This document shows positions 24,209 through 32,288 of a DNA stretch of 48,614 nt, piece after piece. Every line of letters begins with the position of its first letter. The first letter of the stretch is position 1. A model generated the notes under the pieces. That model saw nothing but the letters and a program-made list of their open reading frames with translations, did no database searches and was not told where the DNA came from. The position numbers and the translations under genes are program-made. Location of the stretch: assembly GCA_050999155.1 (NCBI GenBank), contig JBPCPM010000105.1, positions 1 through 48,614 on the forward strand, in the 5' to 3' direction. The stretch comes from JBPCPM01 sp050999155 (GTDB lineage: Bacteria; Actinomycetota; Thermoleophilia; Solirubrobacterales; 70-9).

Positions 24209-24823
24209 GTGCTTGCGTTCAACCTGCCCAACCTGCTGACCGTGCTGCGCATCTTGGCGGTCCCGGTGATCGTCGTGGCGTTGCTCGACCGGACCCCAAA
24301 CGGTGACACCGTGGCCGCTGTCGTGTTCGCGCTGGCGGCCGCGACGGACACCCTGGACGGCTACATCGCCCGTTCGCGGAACTCGATCACCACCCTCGGC
24401 AAGCTGCTCGACCCGCTGGCCGACAAGCTGCTGGTGACGGCCGCCCTGATCGCCCTGGTCTCCCTGGAGCGTCTCGACGCGTGGGTCGCGATGGTGATCA
24501 TCGCCCGCGAGTTCGCCGTCACGGGGCTGCGGACCGTGGCCGCCCAGCAGGGACTGGTCATCGCGGCGAGCGGCTGGGGCAAGGCCAAGACGCTGCTGCA
24601 GGTGGTGATGCTGTTCTCCCTCATCCTCGTCTCCGCCCCGATTCCGGCCTGGGTCACCGTCCTCGTGTACGTCACCGTCCTTGTGACGGTGCTCAGCGGC
24701 GCCGACTACTTCTTCGGGCTGCGGCGCCGGATCGACGACAACCGCGAGGAGATCAGGGCGCGGCGCAGCGGCAAGTCATCGTCGCGCCGGCCGGCGGCCG
24801 AGACGCCGCCGGCCACCCGGTAG
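24209..24823 (+). CDS. pgsA: CDP-diacylglycerol-glycerol-3-phosphate 3-phosphatidyltransferase
   Basis: 204 residues. It makes phosphatidylglycerol phosphate from CDP-diacylglycerol and glycerol-3-phosphate at the membrane, the committed step to PG and cardiolipin. The CDP-alcohol phosphotransferase signature D-x2-DG-x2-AR-x8-G-x3-D-x3-D is complete (DTLDGYIAR, GKLLDPLADK). About five helices follow, with a basic, Ser-rich cytoplasmic tail. The start is GTG 24209, with GATACT at 24193-24198 as a possible leaderless -10. Its stop codon TAG is part of the -10 box of the next gene. Confidence 0.9.
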   Translation: MLAFNLPNLLTVLRILAVPVIVVALLDRTPNGDTVAAVVFALAAATDTLDGYIARSRNSITTLGKLLDPLADKLLVTAALIALVSLERLDAWVAMVIIAREFAVTGLRTVAAQQGLVIAASGWGKAKTLLQVVMLFSLILVSAPIPAWVTVLVYVTVLVTVLSGADYFFGLRRRIDDNREEIRARRSGKSSSRRPAAETPPATR

Positions 24824-24826
24824 GGT
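24821..24826 (+). promoter_or_regulatory. -10 hexamer TAGGGT overlapping the pgsA stop codon
   Basis: TAGGGT begins with the pgsA TAG and ends 6 nt before ATG 24833. It gives the MBL gene its own leaderless promoter. Confidence 0.6.
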
Positions 24827-24832
24827 CCTGGC

Positions 24833-25543
24833 ATGGGCCACCGGGTGGACGTTCTCCTCCCCGCGCAGCGATACGTGTTCTCGCTGCCGGAACCCGGGCG
24901 TGCCGAGCCCGAGAAGCTCGACGACTCGCCGCACGGCTTCCGTCGCTACAAGGAGCTGCAGGCCGAGGGCGCGCCGACGGGAATGATCGCCTTCCCCAAC
25001 ACGGTGCTGATCCGGGCCGAGCACACCTACCTCGTCGACCCCGGGCTGATCATGCAGGGGGCGCCGGTGCTCGGGGCTCTCTCCCAGCACGGCGTGGCCG
25101 AGAACGAGGTTCGCCGGATCATCCTCACCCACCTGCACTACGACCACGCCGAGGGACTTGCCGCCTGGCCGGCCCGGCCCACGTGGGTCCACAAGACCGA
25201 GACCGAGGCGCCCTACGCGCAGATCGTCGCGGGCTCGCTCGAGTACGCGAACCTGCAGATCCTCGACGGCGAGGAGGGGGAGATCGAGCCCGGCCTGCGC
25301 TGGATGCGGACGCCGGGCCACACCGACGGACTGATCTCGTTGCTCGTCGACACCGACGAGGGGCTCGTGGTCGTCGCGTCAGACTGCGTCGGGCCCCTTC
25401 CCGAGTACTTCGAGGAGATGGATCTGCCAGCGGACTTCGGCCCCGAGCGCGAGGAGCTGCTGACCCAGTGGCGGCGGATCCGCGCCCTCGATCCGGTCAC
25501 GGTCATCCCCGGCCACATGGTCCCGATCGCCATGCGGTCATGA
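24833..25543 (+). CDS. MBL-fold metallo-hydrolase
   Basis: 236 residues with a complete metallo-beta-lactamase fold metal site: THLHYDHAEG (HxHxDH), GHTDG, DCVGP and PGHMVP. The overall layout resembles lactonase-type and glyoxalase II-type hydrolases. The substrate is not predictable; quorum-quenching lactonase is only one option. It has its own -10 box, so it need not be co-expressed with pgsA. Confidence 0.87.
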   Translation: MGHRVDVLLPAQRYVFSLPEPGRAEPEKLDDSPHGFRRYKELQAEGAPTGMIAFPNTVLIRAEHTYLVDPGLIMQGAPVLGALSQHGVAENEVRRIILTHLHYDHAEGLAAWPARPTWVHKTETEAPYAQIVAGSLEYANLQILDGEEGEIEPGLRWMRTPGHTDGLISLLVDTDEGLVVVASDCVGPLPEYFEEMDLPADFGPEREELLTQWRRIRALDPVTVIPGHMVPIAMRS

Positions 25544-25619
25544 ACGGCGACCCGCCCTTCGCCGAGCTCTCCGGCCGCTAAACGCCGGCCCGCCCGGCGA
25601 ACACCCCGCGACCCGCGGG

Positions 25620-25625
25620 TACAGT
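25620..25625 (+). promoter_or_regulatory. -10 hexamer TACAGT of the TetR gene, leaderless
   Basis: TACAGT ends 7 nt before GTG 25633. Confidence 0.55.
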
Positions 25626-25632
25626 TGGCCCT

Positions 25633-26253
25633 GTGGAGGCGGCCTCCCAGCGAACGCTCACCGGCGACAAGGCCCAGCGGATCGTCGGGGCCATGCGCGC
25701 CAGCGTGGCCGAGCGCGGGGCGACCGGCTCGACCTTCGACCGTGTCGCCCGCGAGGCCGGTGTCAGCCGCGGCCTGCTGCACTACTACTTCGGCACCAAG
25801 GAGAAGCTGCTGGCCGAGGTGGTCCGCCAGGACGCCGAGCTGCGGCTCGAACTCCTCGACGAGCCGTTGATGGCGGCCACCCACGTCGACGACATCGTCC
25901 AGATTCTCGTTGCCGGGCTTCGGGACGTGATCGACAACGACCCGGGGTTCTTCGTGCTGTTGTACGAGCTGTTCTCGGCGGGCCGGCGCAACCCGGAGAT
26001 CCACCACGAGCTCGGGGAGCTGTTCGACCGCACGCGCGAACACGTGGCGGAGATCCTGCGCCAAAAAGCGGCCGAGGGCGTGATCTCGGCCCGCCACGAC
26101 GCCGAGGCGCTGGTCAGCTACCTGTTCGCCCTTGCCGACGGCTACGCCCTGCAGGTGCTTTCCAGCCCCGGTGGGGCGCCGCCGATCGCCGAGCGGACGC
26201 TGGCCATCGGCACCGAAGCCGCCCGGGCCCTGCTGGATCCCGCCCGCGGCTAG
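25633..26253 (+). CDS. TetR-family transcriptional regulator
   Basis: 206 residues. The N-terminal helix-turn-helix (about 15-60) reads TFDRVAREAGVSRGLLHYYFGTKEKLL, shown here in part: VSRGLLHYYFGTK is the recognition helix. The C-terminal domain is a typical ligand-binding helical bundle. Its 3' end overlaps by 4 bp that of the convergent R2-like/SCP2 gene. The promoter of that gene carries a TetR-like palindrome (27586-27603), so it is the most likely target. The inducer is possibly a fatty or hydrophobic molecule, judged only from context. Confidence 0.92.
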   Translation: MEAASQRTLTGDKAQRIVGAMRASVAERGATGSTFDRVAREAGVSRGLLHYYFGTKEKLLAEVVRQDAELRLELLDEPLMAATHVDDIVQILVAGLRDVIDNDPGFFVLLYELFSAGRRNPEIHHELGELFDRTREHVAEILRQKAAEGVISARHDAEALVSYLFALADGYALQVLSSPGGAPPIAERTLAIGTEAARALLDPARG

Positions 26254-27527
26254 CGCGAGCCGGGAAACAACTGCGGCATCTTCAGCAGCAGCCGCATCGA
26301 TCCGTGCGGGCGCAGCTTGCGGGTCAGCATCGCGACCCTCGGGTCCTTGTCGCCAAACGCGGTCTGGACCCAGTCCGCCCAGCGGGCGTCGAAGGTCAGG
26401 TCCGGTGACTCGGCGTAGCCGGGCATCGCTTCGGTCGAGCCGTTGTCGATACGCAGATGCCACGGATCGGCATCCTCGAACCGCCACTGCAGCGTGGCCG
26501 GGGATCCGTCGAGGGCCTGGTCGTCGACGACGCGCTCGATGATGCCGAACACGAGCTCCTGGGTCTGGGCGGAGGAGTCGGGGTTGTCGTTCGGCTCGCC
26601 GATGACCCCGGCCTTGGCCAGCAGCAGCTGCCGGCGCGCCCGCTCCTCGTAGGACATGGCGGGATTGAAGGGCACGATGTCCGCCGGCATCTCCTCGATC
26701 GGCAGGCCCGCCGCCCGGAACCTGGTCTCGAACGACCGGAACCCGAAGGCGTAGACGTCTTCGAGGGTGAAGCCGTAGCACTCGGTGTACTCGCGGTTCC
26801 AGTCGGGCGGGAGGAACAGCGCGACCGAGTAGCGCATGACCTCGCGCAGCAGCTCGATCACCGCCTGCTTGCACTCGTGTGACTCGGCGATCAGCTCCGA
26901 GAGCATCTTCACGCCGAAGGCGATGTGGCGCTGCTCGTCGCGCGACACGTTCTCCATGCCCTGGCGGAATCCCGGGAGCGTCCCCTCGCGGGTGAAGAAG
27001 TCCTCGATGTAGTGCTGTCCCGGCTGGGCCAGGGTCGCCTCGACGATCAGGTGGTACATGGCGATCGCGCGGGCGAGGCTCGGCAGGGAACGGTCCTCGC
27101 GCAGCTCGTCGGACACCCGGTCGAGCATGGCGAAGACCTTGCGGTAGCCCCAGTTGAGCTCGGGCTCGGTGTAGGCGAGCCCCGAGGCGATCGAGTCTCC
27201 CGCCCCGATGACCTCGCGGAAGAACCGGGCGAAGAACACGGAGTGCCGGGCCTCGTCGACCTGTTGCGTGGCAAGGAAGTACTTCTGCTCTTCCTTGGGG
27301 GCCGCGTCGATGTAGGGAGAGAGGTTGTCGGTGACCGAGTCCTCGCCGTAGAAGAACATCGAGTACAGCCACACCCCGCTGCGTCGCTGGATGTCGGACA
27401 GCTGTTGCCATCCGCGCTTGTCCTCGGTGAAGTCGAGGTCGGTCGCGCTCCAGTGGCTGTGCTCCCAGCGGTGGTAGAGGTCCTCGGAGGACACGACGTT
27501 CACCGCCAACTCCGATGCTGCCGACAT
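26250..27527 (-). CDS. R2-like diiron oxidase fused to an SCP2 domain
   Basis: 425 residues. Residues 1-310 form a ferritin-like bundle related to ribonucleotide reductase R2 and R2-like ligand-binding oxidases. All six metal ligands are in place: E62, E92, H95 (DEARH), E163, E198 and H201 (DEQRH). Residues 320-425 resemble an SCP2 sterol/lipid-carrier domain (WHLRIDNGS, DLTFDARWADW). The fusion suggests oxidation of a bound lipid or sterol-like compound. It is not a normal RNR subunit, as no nrdE-type partner lies nearby. AGAGG precedes the ATG. The promoter region carries a probable TetR operator. Confidence 0.82.
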   Translation of the reverse strand: MSAASELAVNVVSSEDLYHRWEHSHWSATDLDFTEDKRGWQQLSDIQRRSGVWLYSMFFYGEDSVTDNLSPYIDAAPKEEQKYFLATQQVDEARHSVFFARFFREVIGAGDSIASGLAYTEPELNWGYRKVFAMLDRVSDELREDRSLPSLARAIAMYHLIVEATLAQPGQHYIEDFFTREGTLPGFRQGMENVSRDEQRHIAFGVKMLSELIAESHECKQAVIELLREVMRYSVALFLPPDWNREYTECYGFTLEDVYAFGFRSFETRFRAAGLPIEEMPADIVPFNPAMSYEERARRQLLLAKAGVIGEPNDNPDSSAQTQELVFGIIERVVDDQALDGSPATLQWRFEDADPWHLRIDNGSTEAMPGYAESPDLTFDARWADWVQTAFGDKDPRVAMLTRKLRPHGSMRLLLKMPQLFPGSR

Positions 27528-27571
27528 CCACGCCTCTTTCGCTGGGTGGTCCCGGGAATCGCTCTGGACGG

Positions 27572-27577
27572 AGCATA
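27572..27577 (-). promoter_or_regulatory. -10 hexamer TATGCT of the R2-like/SCP2 gene
   Basis: On the minus strand TATGCT gives a leader of about 40 nt. The operator palindrome 27586-27603 covers the place of the -35 element, as expected for a repressor site. Confidence 0.5.
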
Positions 27578-27585
27578 GTCGAGAA

Positions 27586-27603
27586 ACTGGCTGGCTGGCC
27601 AGT
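27586..27603. promoter_or_regulatory. candidate TetR operator ACTGGC-N6-GCCAGT
   Basis: An inverted repeat in the divergent gap between the R2-like/SCP2 gene and the alpha/beta hydrolase gene. The core of CTGGC repeats resembles known TetR-family operators. Position over the -35 region suggests repression by the TetR protein encoded at 25633-26253. Confidence 0.55.
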
Positions 27604-27640
27604 CAATACGACAACGGTCGTGCGGTTCCTTTCCCACGGG

Positions 27641-27646
27641 TAGCGT
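27641..27646 (+). promoter_or_regulatory. -10 hexamer TAGCGT of the secreted hydrolase gene
   Basis: TAGCGT is followed by a leader of about 17 nt that contains GGGAGGAC (27656-27663) before ATG 27670. Confidence 0.5.
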
Positions 27647-27669
27647 TCCGGGCAAGGGAGGACATTCGG

Positions 27670-29559
27670 ATGCGCATCACGCAACGACGACGGACATACC
27701 CCGGGCGCGGGGCCACACTGGCCATGGCGGCCGCGCTGACGCTCCTGGCCGCCGTGTGCACCCCGGCCGTCGCGCAGCTCCCCGGCTCCGATGGGTCCCT
27801 GCCGCCCGCCGAGGAGCAGTCGAACTACTCCAAGGGCGAAGAGCGGCAGGCCGACTACAAGAGCGACGAGTTCCAGGCCCTGCTGCAGCAGCGCGTCGCC
27901 GACGACCCGCAGGAACGCGCCTTCATCGCGGGCAACGACCCCGAGCGCCGCTTTGAGGGCAACCTGTGCTCCAGCCACATCGACGGCTGCGCGGGCGAGG
28001 TGCGCCTGTACGACTGGGAAGAGAACGGCTTCGGGATCCAGACGCCGATCTCGTACGTGTCGCGGTCGGGTGCGGTCATCGTCGGGCGAATCTGGGCGAC
28101 CGAGGCCGGCCTCGAAGGCAGGCGCCCCGGCATCGTGATCACCAATGGCTCGGTCCAGGCGCCCGAGCAGCTGTACTGGGCGTTCGCCGCCAGCCTGGCC
28201 AAGGCCGGGTACGTGGTGATGACCTGGGACCCCCAGGGCCAGGGACGGTCCGACACGCCCGGCGGCTCGCGAACGCCGCAGGAGGGCGTCCCGTCGCAGT
28301 CGGGCGGCCCGTTCTTCTGGGGTCCCGAGGACGCCCTGGACTTCTTCCTGTCCACCCCCGACTCCCCGTACCGCCCGCGGCCGCCCCAGTCGGGCGGTCA
28401 GCCCTACACCGACAAACAGGACCGCCGCGTCCAGGAGAAGGGCAACCTCGACGACAAGCCGCTGGCCAACGCCTTCAACCCGTGGCACGAGATGATCGAC
28501 CGGTCGAAGATCGGCATCGCCGGTCACTCCTTTGGCGCCGCCGGGGTCTCCTACGTCGGCCAAGCCGACCCCCGCGTCGACGCGATCGTCGCCTGGGACA
28601 ACCTCGAGGCCAACGACGACGGCACGGTGTCGGACCTCGGCTCGGAAGGCCGCAACGGCCCGGACGTGCCGATCACCACCCCGGCGCTGGGCATGTCCAA
28701 CGACTACGGCATCCCACCCCTGCCCGGCGACTACGCGTCGCCCGGACCCCGGGGGAGTGGCCCCAAGCTCGAAACCCACGACAAGGCCTTCGAGGCCTAC
28801 AAGGGCAAGGGCGTCGACGCGATGCAGGTCAACAAGCGCGGCGGCACCCATTACGAGTACTCCTACATCCCCAACGACGGCTTCCGCGCCACGCTGCGCG
28901 GAATCGATTCGGCCGTCTGGTACTCGGTCGCCTGGTTCGACAAGTACGTGAAGGGCAGCCCCGGAGCGAGCGGCGCGAGCGCGTCGGCCTTCGAGGCCTC
29001 GCCGGACCGCCGCCTGCTCACCGACCGCTGGTGCAACGACGCGATCGAGGCGGGTGTCGATCCCAAGGGCGACGGCAACTCCCACTCGTTCCTGTTGCCG
29101 GGCCGGGTATCGATCGGCTTGGAGGACGGCGGGCGGTCGACCATCGACAACCTGCGCGAGGCGTGCGCGAGCCCGGCCTTGGCCCCTGACGGCGACGCCA
29201 CGCCGTTCAGCTTCCTGGAGGTCGCGCGCACGGCCGACAGCGCGCAGTCCGGCGGTGACGGGGGCGAGGGGGACGCCGATGACGACGACGCGGATCCGGC
29301 CGAAGGCGACGCGGATTCCACCGACGGCGACAGTGACGACTCCGACGGCGAGGGCAACGGCGATTCCGCCGGATCCGGCGGCGGCTCGGCCGGCGCCGAC
29401 GTGGTCGCTGCCGGGGCGGCGGCCGGAGATGCCGGCGGCGGCGAGCTCGCCTTCACGGGCTTCGAGCTGGCGCCGGTGGCGAGGACCGGGGTCGGCCTCA
29501 TGGCGCTGGGCCTCGCTCTCGCGGCGGCGGCGCGCCTGCGTCCCCGCCGCAGTCGCTAG
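27670..29559 (+). CDS. secreted alpha/beta hydrolase with LAxTG wall anchor
   Basis: 629 residues. Signal peptide about 1-35. The alpha/beta hydrolase domain has GIVITNG in the oxyanion region, WDPQGQGRSD, the nucleophile elbow GHSFGAAG, and THYEYSY towards the end as a possible His loop. An acidic Asp/Ser/Gly-rich linker (about 520-590) leads to LAFTG, a hydrophobic helix and an Arg-rich tail. That is the LAxTG pattern of class E sortase substrates, so the enzyme should be displayed covalently on the wall. Substrate is unknown, perhaps an ester. It is divergent from the R2-like/SCP2 gene and shares its operator region. Confidence 0.85.
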   Translation: MRITQRRRTYPGRGATLAMAAALTLLAAVCTPAVAQLPGSDGSLPPAEEQSNYSKGEERQADYKSDEFQALLQQRVADDPQERAFIAGNDPERRFEGNLCSSHIDGCAGEVRLYDWEENGFGIQTPISYVSRSGAVIVGRIWATEAGLEGRRPGIVITNGSVQAPEQLYWAFAASLAKAGYVVMTWDPQGQGRSDTPGGSRTPQEGVPSQSGGPFFWGPEDALDFFLSTPDSPYRPRPPQSGGQPYTDKQDRRVQEKGNLDDKPLANAFNPWHEMIDRSKIGIAGHSFGAAGVSYVGQADPRVDAIVAWDNLEANDDGTVSDLGSEGRNGPDVPITTPALGMSNDYGIPPLPGDYASPGPRGSGPKLETHDKAFEAYKGKGVDAMQVNKRGGTHYEYSYIPNDGFRATLRGIDSAVWYSVAWFDKYVKGSPGASGASASAFEASPDRRLLTDRWCNDAIEAGVDPKGDGNSHSFLLPGRVSIGLEDGGRSTIDNLREACASPALAPDGDATPFSFLEVARTADSAQSGGDGGEGDADDDDADPAEGDADSTDGDSDDSDGEGNGDSAGSGGGSAGADVVAAGAAAGDAGGGELAFTGFELAPVARTGVGLMALGLALAAAARLRPRRSR

Positions 29560-29572
29560 CCGCCGCCTGGGG

Positions 29573-31522
29573 TCAGTGCCCGAGCCCGGGCTCCTCGCCC
29601 CGGGCGATGGGTGCCAGCCACTGCTCGGGTACGCCGAAGGCGTCGACCAGGGGCACCGCGTGCTCACGCACGGTGGCGCACAGCTCGTTGACCGCGTTGA
29701 TGATCGTCTTCGAGCGCTGGGCCGAGAGCCGGCCGTGCTCCATGTACCAGCCGCGGTCGCGCTCGATGGTGGCCAGGGCGTGGAGGTCGGCCAGGGTGCC
29801 GAGCATCCCGCGGATCGACTCGTCCTCGCAGCGCTCGACCGCCTCCAGGAACGCCTCGAGCACCACGCGATCGAGGTGTGACCGGGCGGCGAGCAGCACG
29901 TGGTCCTGGGTGCGGGCGAAGACGTCGAAGGGATCGTGCCCGGCGTCGATGCCGCCCTTGAGCCGGCGGGCGATCGTGGACAGGACGTGCTCCTCGCGCC
30001 AGCGGAACATCTCCAGGTGGTAGTTGGTGTCCAGCACGCCGGCGTCGTCGAAGTCGTCGGAGGTGACGGCGCCCACCAGGGTCTCGAAGACCTTGCGCGC
30101 AGCCACCCGCTCGACGACGGTGTCGACGGCGAACTCGGCGCCGAAACGGGTCAGCCCGATCGGCCCCATCTCGCCGAACTCCTCCTGGTAGCCCGTGAGC
30201 AGGCTCTTGGCCACCAGCTGCAGCAGGATCGTGTTGTCACCCTCGAAGGTCGTGAACACGTCGGTGTCGGCCTTGAGAGCGGCGAACCGGTTGGTCGCCA
30301 TGTAGCCCTGCCCGCCGCAGGCCTCGCGGCAGGTCTGGATGGTCGACGTCGCATGCCAGGTGGCCAGCGCCTTGACCCCAGCCGCCTTGGTCTCCAGCTC
30401 GCGCCGGGCCTGTTCGTCGCCGTCGCCGCCGAAGGCCTGATCGAGCTCGCGCACCAGCTCGGTCTGGGCGAAGTGCAGCGCGTAGGTGGTCGCCAGGGCG
30501 GGCAGCAGCCGGCGCTGGTGGCCCAGGTAGTCGAGCAGCGGCGCCTCCTCGCCACCATCGGGCGGGCCGAACTGGCGGCGGCGGTCGCCGTAGCGCACGG
30601 CGTTGACGAGGGCCGACTTGGCCGCGCTCAGCCCCGCTCCCGACACGCTGATCCGTCCCTGGATCAACGTCCCGAGCATGGTGAAAAACCGCTTGTTTTC
30701 GTCGTCGATGGCGCTCGAGTACGTGCCGTCCTCGGCCACGGAGGCGAAGCGATCGAGCAGGGCCTCCCGTGGGACCCGCACCTCGTGGAAGGCCACGTGA
30801 CCGTTGTCCACGCCGTTGAGCCCGAGCTTCACACCGCAGTCCTCGAGCTCGACGCCGGGGCAGGGCGTGCCGTCGGCGTCGCGGATCGGGACCAGCAGGC
30901 AGTGCACGCCGTGCGACTCGCCGCCGGAGTGCAGCTGGGCGAACACCGCGGCCATCCGGCCGTCGCGGCCCGCGTTGCCGATGTAGTCCTTGCGGGCGTG
31001 GGCGTCGGGGGTGTCGATGACGAACTCGCCGGTCTCGGCGTCGTAGGTGGCCGTGGTCCGTAGGTCCTGGACGTTGGACCCGTGGCCGGTCTCGCTCATG
31101 CAAAAGCAGCCGGGAAGCTCCACCGAGATGACCTGCTTCAGGTAGCGCTCGTGGTGGTGCTCGGTCCCGAGATGCAGCACCGCGCCGCCGAAGAGTCCGA
31201 ACTGGACGCCCACCTTGACGACCAGCGACAGGTCGCCGAAGGCGAGTGTCTCGAAGGCGGTGACCGCGCCGCCGACGTCGTTCTTGCCCCCGTAGGCCTC
31301 CGGGAACCCGAGACCCGTGCCGGCCTCCAGCGTGGTCAGCGCCCGGATCCACTCCAGGACCTGGGCGCGGTACTGCTCGATGTCGAGGTCGTGGGGCGGG
31401 ACGAAATCCGGCCCGGCCAGGATCTCGCGCACCTCGTCGCGGATCCATCCCCACTTGCCGTCCAGCGTCCGGCGCATGGCAGCGGTCTCGAACGTCGCGG
31501 GTGTCTGGGAGGTGGCGCTCAC
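29573..31522 (-). CDS. acyl-CoA oxidase / dehydrogenase-like flavoenzyme
   Basis: 649 residues, the length of acyl-CoA oxidases rather than of dehydrogenases (about 380). It introduces the 2,3-double bond into acyl-CoA. Family features include CMSETGHGSNVQDL with the typical TTATYD that follows, GVKLGLNGVDN, and CREACGGQGYMATNR, which is close to the oxidase signature and flavin-binding region, then TFEGDNT with the catalytic Glu. I start at GTG 31520-31522; an upstream extension reads as low-complexity. It ends 13 nt from the convergent wall-anchored hydrolase gene. Fatty-acid degradation is the likely role; the electron acceptor is uncertain. Confidence 0.85.
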   Translation of the reverse strand: MSATSQTPATFETAAMRRTLDGKWGWIRDEVREILAGPDFVPPHDLDIEQYRAQVLEWIRALTTLEAGTGLGFPEAYGGKNDVGGAVTAFETLAFGDLSLVVKVGVQFGLFGGAVLHLGTEHHHERYLKQVISVELPGCFCMSETGHGSNVQDLRTTATYDAETGEFVIDTPDAHARKDYIGNAGRDGRMAAVFAQLHSGGESHGVHCLLVPIRDADGTPCPGVELEDCGVKLGLNGVDNGHVAFHEVRVPREALLDRFASVAEDGTYSSAIDDENKRFFTMLGTLIQGRISVSGAGLSAAKSALVNAVRYGDRRRQFGPPDGGEEAPLLDYLGHQRRLLPALATTYALHFAQTELVRELDQAFGGDGDEQARRELETKAAGVKALATWHATSTIQTCREACGGQGYMATNRFAALKADTDVFTTFEGDNTILLQLVAKSLLTGYQEEFGEMGPIGLTRFGAEFAVDTVVERVAARKVFETLVGAVTSDDFDDAGVLDTNYHLEMFRWREEHVLSTIARRLKGGIDAGHDPFDVFARTQDHVLLAARSHLDRVVLEAFLEAVERCEDESIRGMLGTLADLHALATIERDRGWYMEHGRLSAQRSKTIINAVNELCATVREHAVPLVDAFGVPEQWLAPIARGEEPGLGH

Positions 31523-31553
31523 GGGTTCCAGGAAACTTCCCGGTCGGTGTCTT

Positions 31554-32288
31554 TTACCCGGTGTGGGCGGCGGCCAACCGCTCGGCAAGCAGGGTGCGGA
31601 TCCCGTCCTCGGGCACGCGCGTCTGCTCGAGGGTGTCGCGGTCGCGCAGGGTGACGGTCCCGTCCTCGATCGTCTGGCCGTCGATGGTGAGCTGCCACGG
31701 GGTGCCGATCTCGTCCTGGCGGCGGTAGCGCTTGCCGATCGAGCCACCCTCGTCGAACTCGGCGGGCATCTGGTCGCGCAGGTCCTCGTAGATCTTCCGG
31801 GCCCGCTCAGGCATGCCCTCCTTGGACACCAGCGGCAGGACGGCAACCTTGTTGGGCGCAAGACGGGGATCGAGGCGCAGGACGGTGCGCTGGCGGCCCT
31901 CGACCTCCTCGGTCGCGTAGGCTTCGACGAGGAAGGCCAGGGTGGCGCGGTCGGCGCCGGCCGAGGGTTCGATCACGTGGGGCACGTAGCGGTCGCCGGT
32001 CTTCTGGTCGAAGTACTCGAGCTTCTCGCCGGAGAACTGCGCGTGCTGGGTGAGGTCAAAGTTGCCGCGGTTGGCGATGCCCTCCAGCTCCGACCAGCCC
32101 ATGGGGAACCGGTACTCGATGTCCGAGGTGGCCGAGGAGTAGTGCGAGAGCTCGTCGCCTTCGTGCTTGCGCAGCTGCAGCCGCTCGGGCGTGATGCCCA
32201 GGTCGGTGTACCAGCGCATCCGATCGGCCATCCACGACTCGTGCCACTGCGCGGCTTCGTCGGGCGGGACGAAGAACTCGATCTCCAT
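31554..32288 (-). CDS. glyS: glycyl-tRNA synthetase, C-terminal part (after in-frame TAG)
   Basis: 244 residues in the same frame as the N-terminal part. It carries the end of motif 2, the active-site region (GWSELEGIANRGNFDL), motif 3 (GADRATLAFL in the class II GR-type position) and the anticodon-binding domain (about 150-244, KVAVLPLVSK). It begins with the conserved Met of the MEIEFF motif, whose ATG directly follows the TAG (TAGATG). Reinitiation at this ATG is possible in principle, but motif 2 would then be cut between two chains. Confidence 0.9.
   Translation of the reverse strand: MEIEFFVPPDEAAQWHESWMADRMRWYTDLGITPERLQLRKHEGDELSHYSSATSDIEYRFPMGWSELEGIANRGNFDLTQHAQFSGEKLEYFDQKTGDRYVPHVIEPSAGADRATLAFLVEAYATEEVEGRQRTVLRLDPRLAPNKVAVLPLVSKEGMPERARKIYEDLRDQMPAEFDEGGSIGKRYRRQDEIGTPWQLTIDGQTIEDGTVTLRDRDTLEQTRVPEDGIRTLLAERLAAAHTG

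Noticed and set aside
26250..27527. Ribonucleotide reductase beta subunit
   Set aside because: The diiron ligands match, but the C-terminal SCP2-like domain and lack of an RNR alpha-subunit gene speak against a true NrdF.
25213..29667. Minus-strand open frame of 1484 codons
   Set aside because: It is antisense to the MBL, TetR and alpha/beta hydrolase genes and reads as Arg/Gly/Ala-rich nonsense. Long antisense frames are expected at this G+C content.
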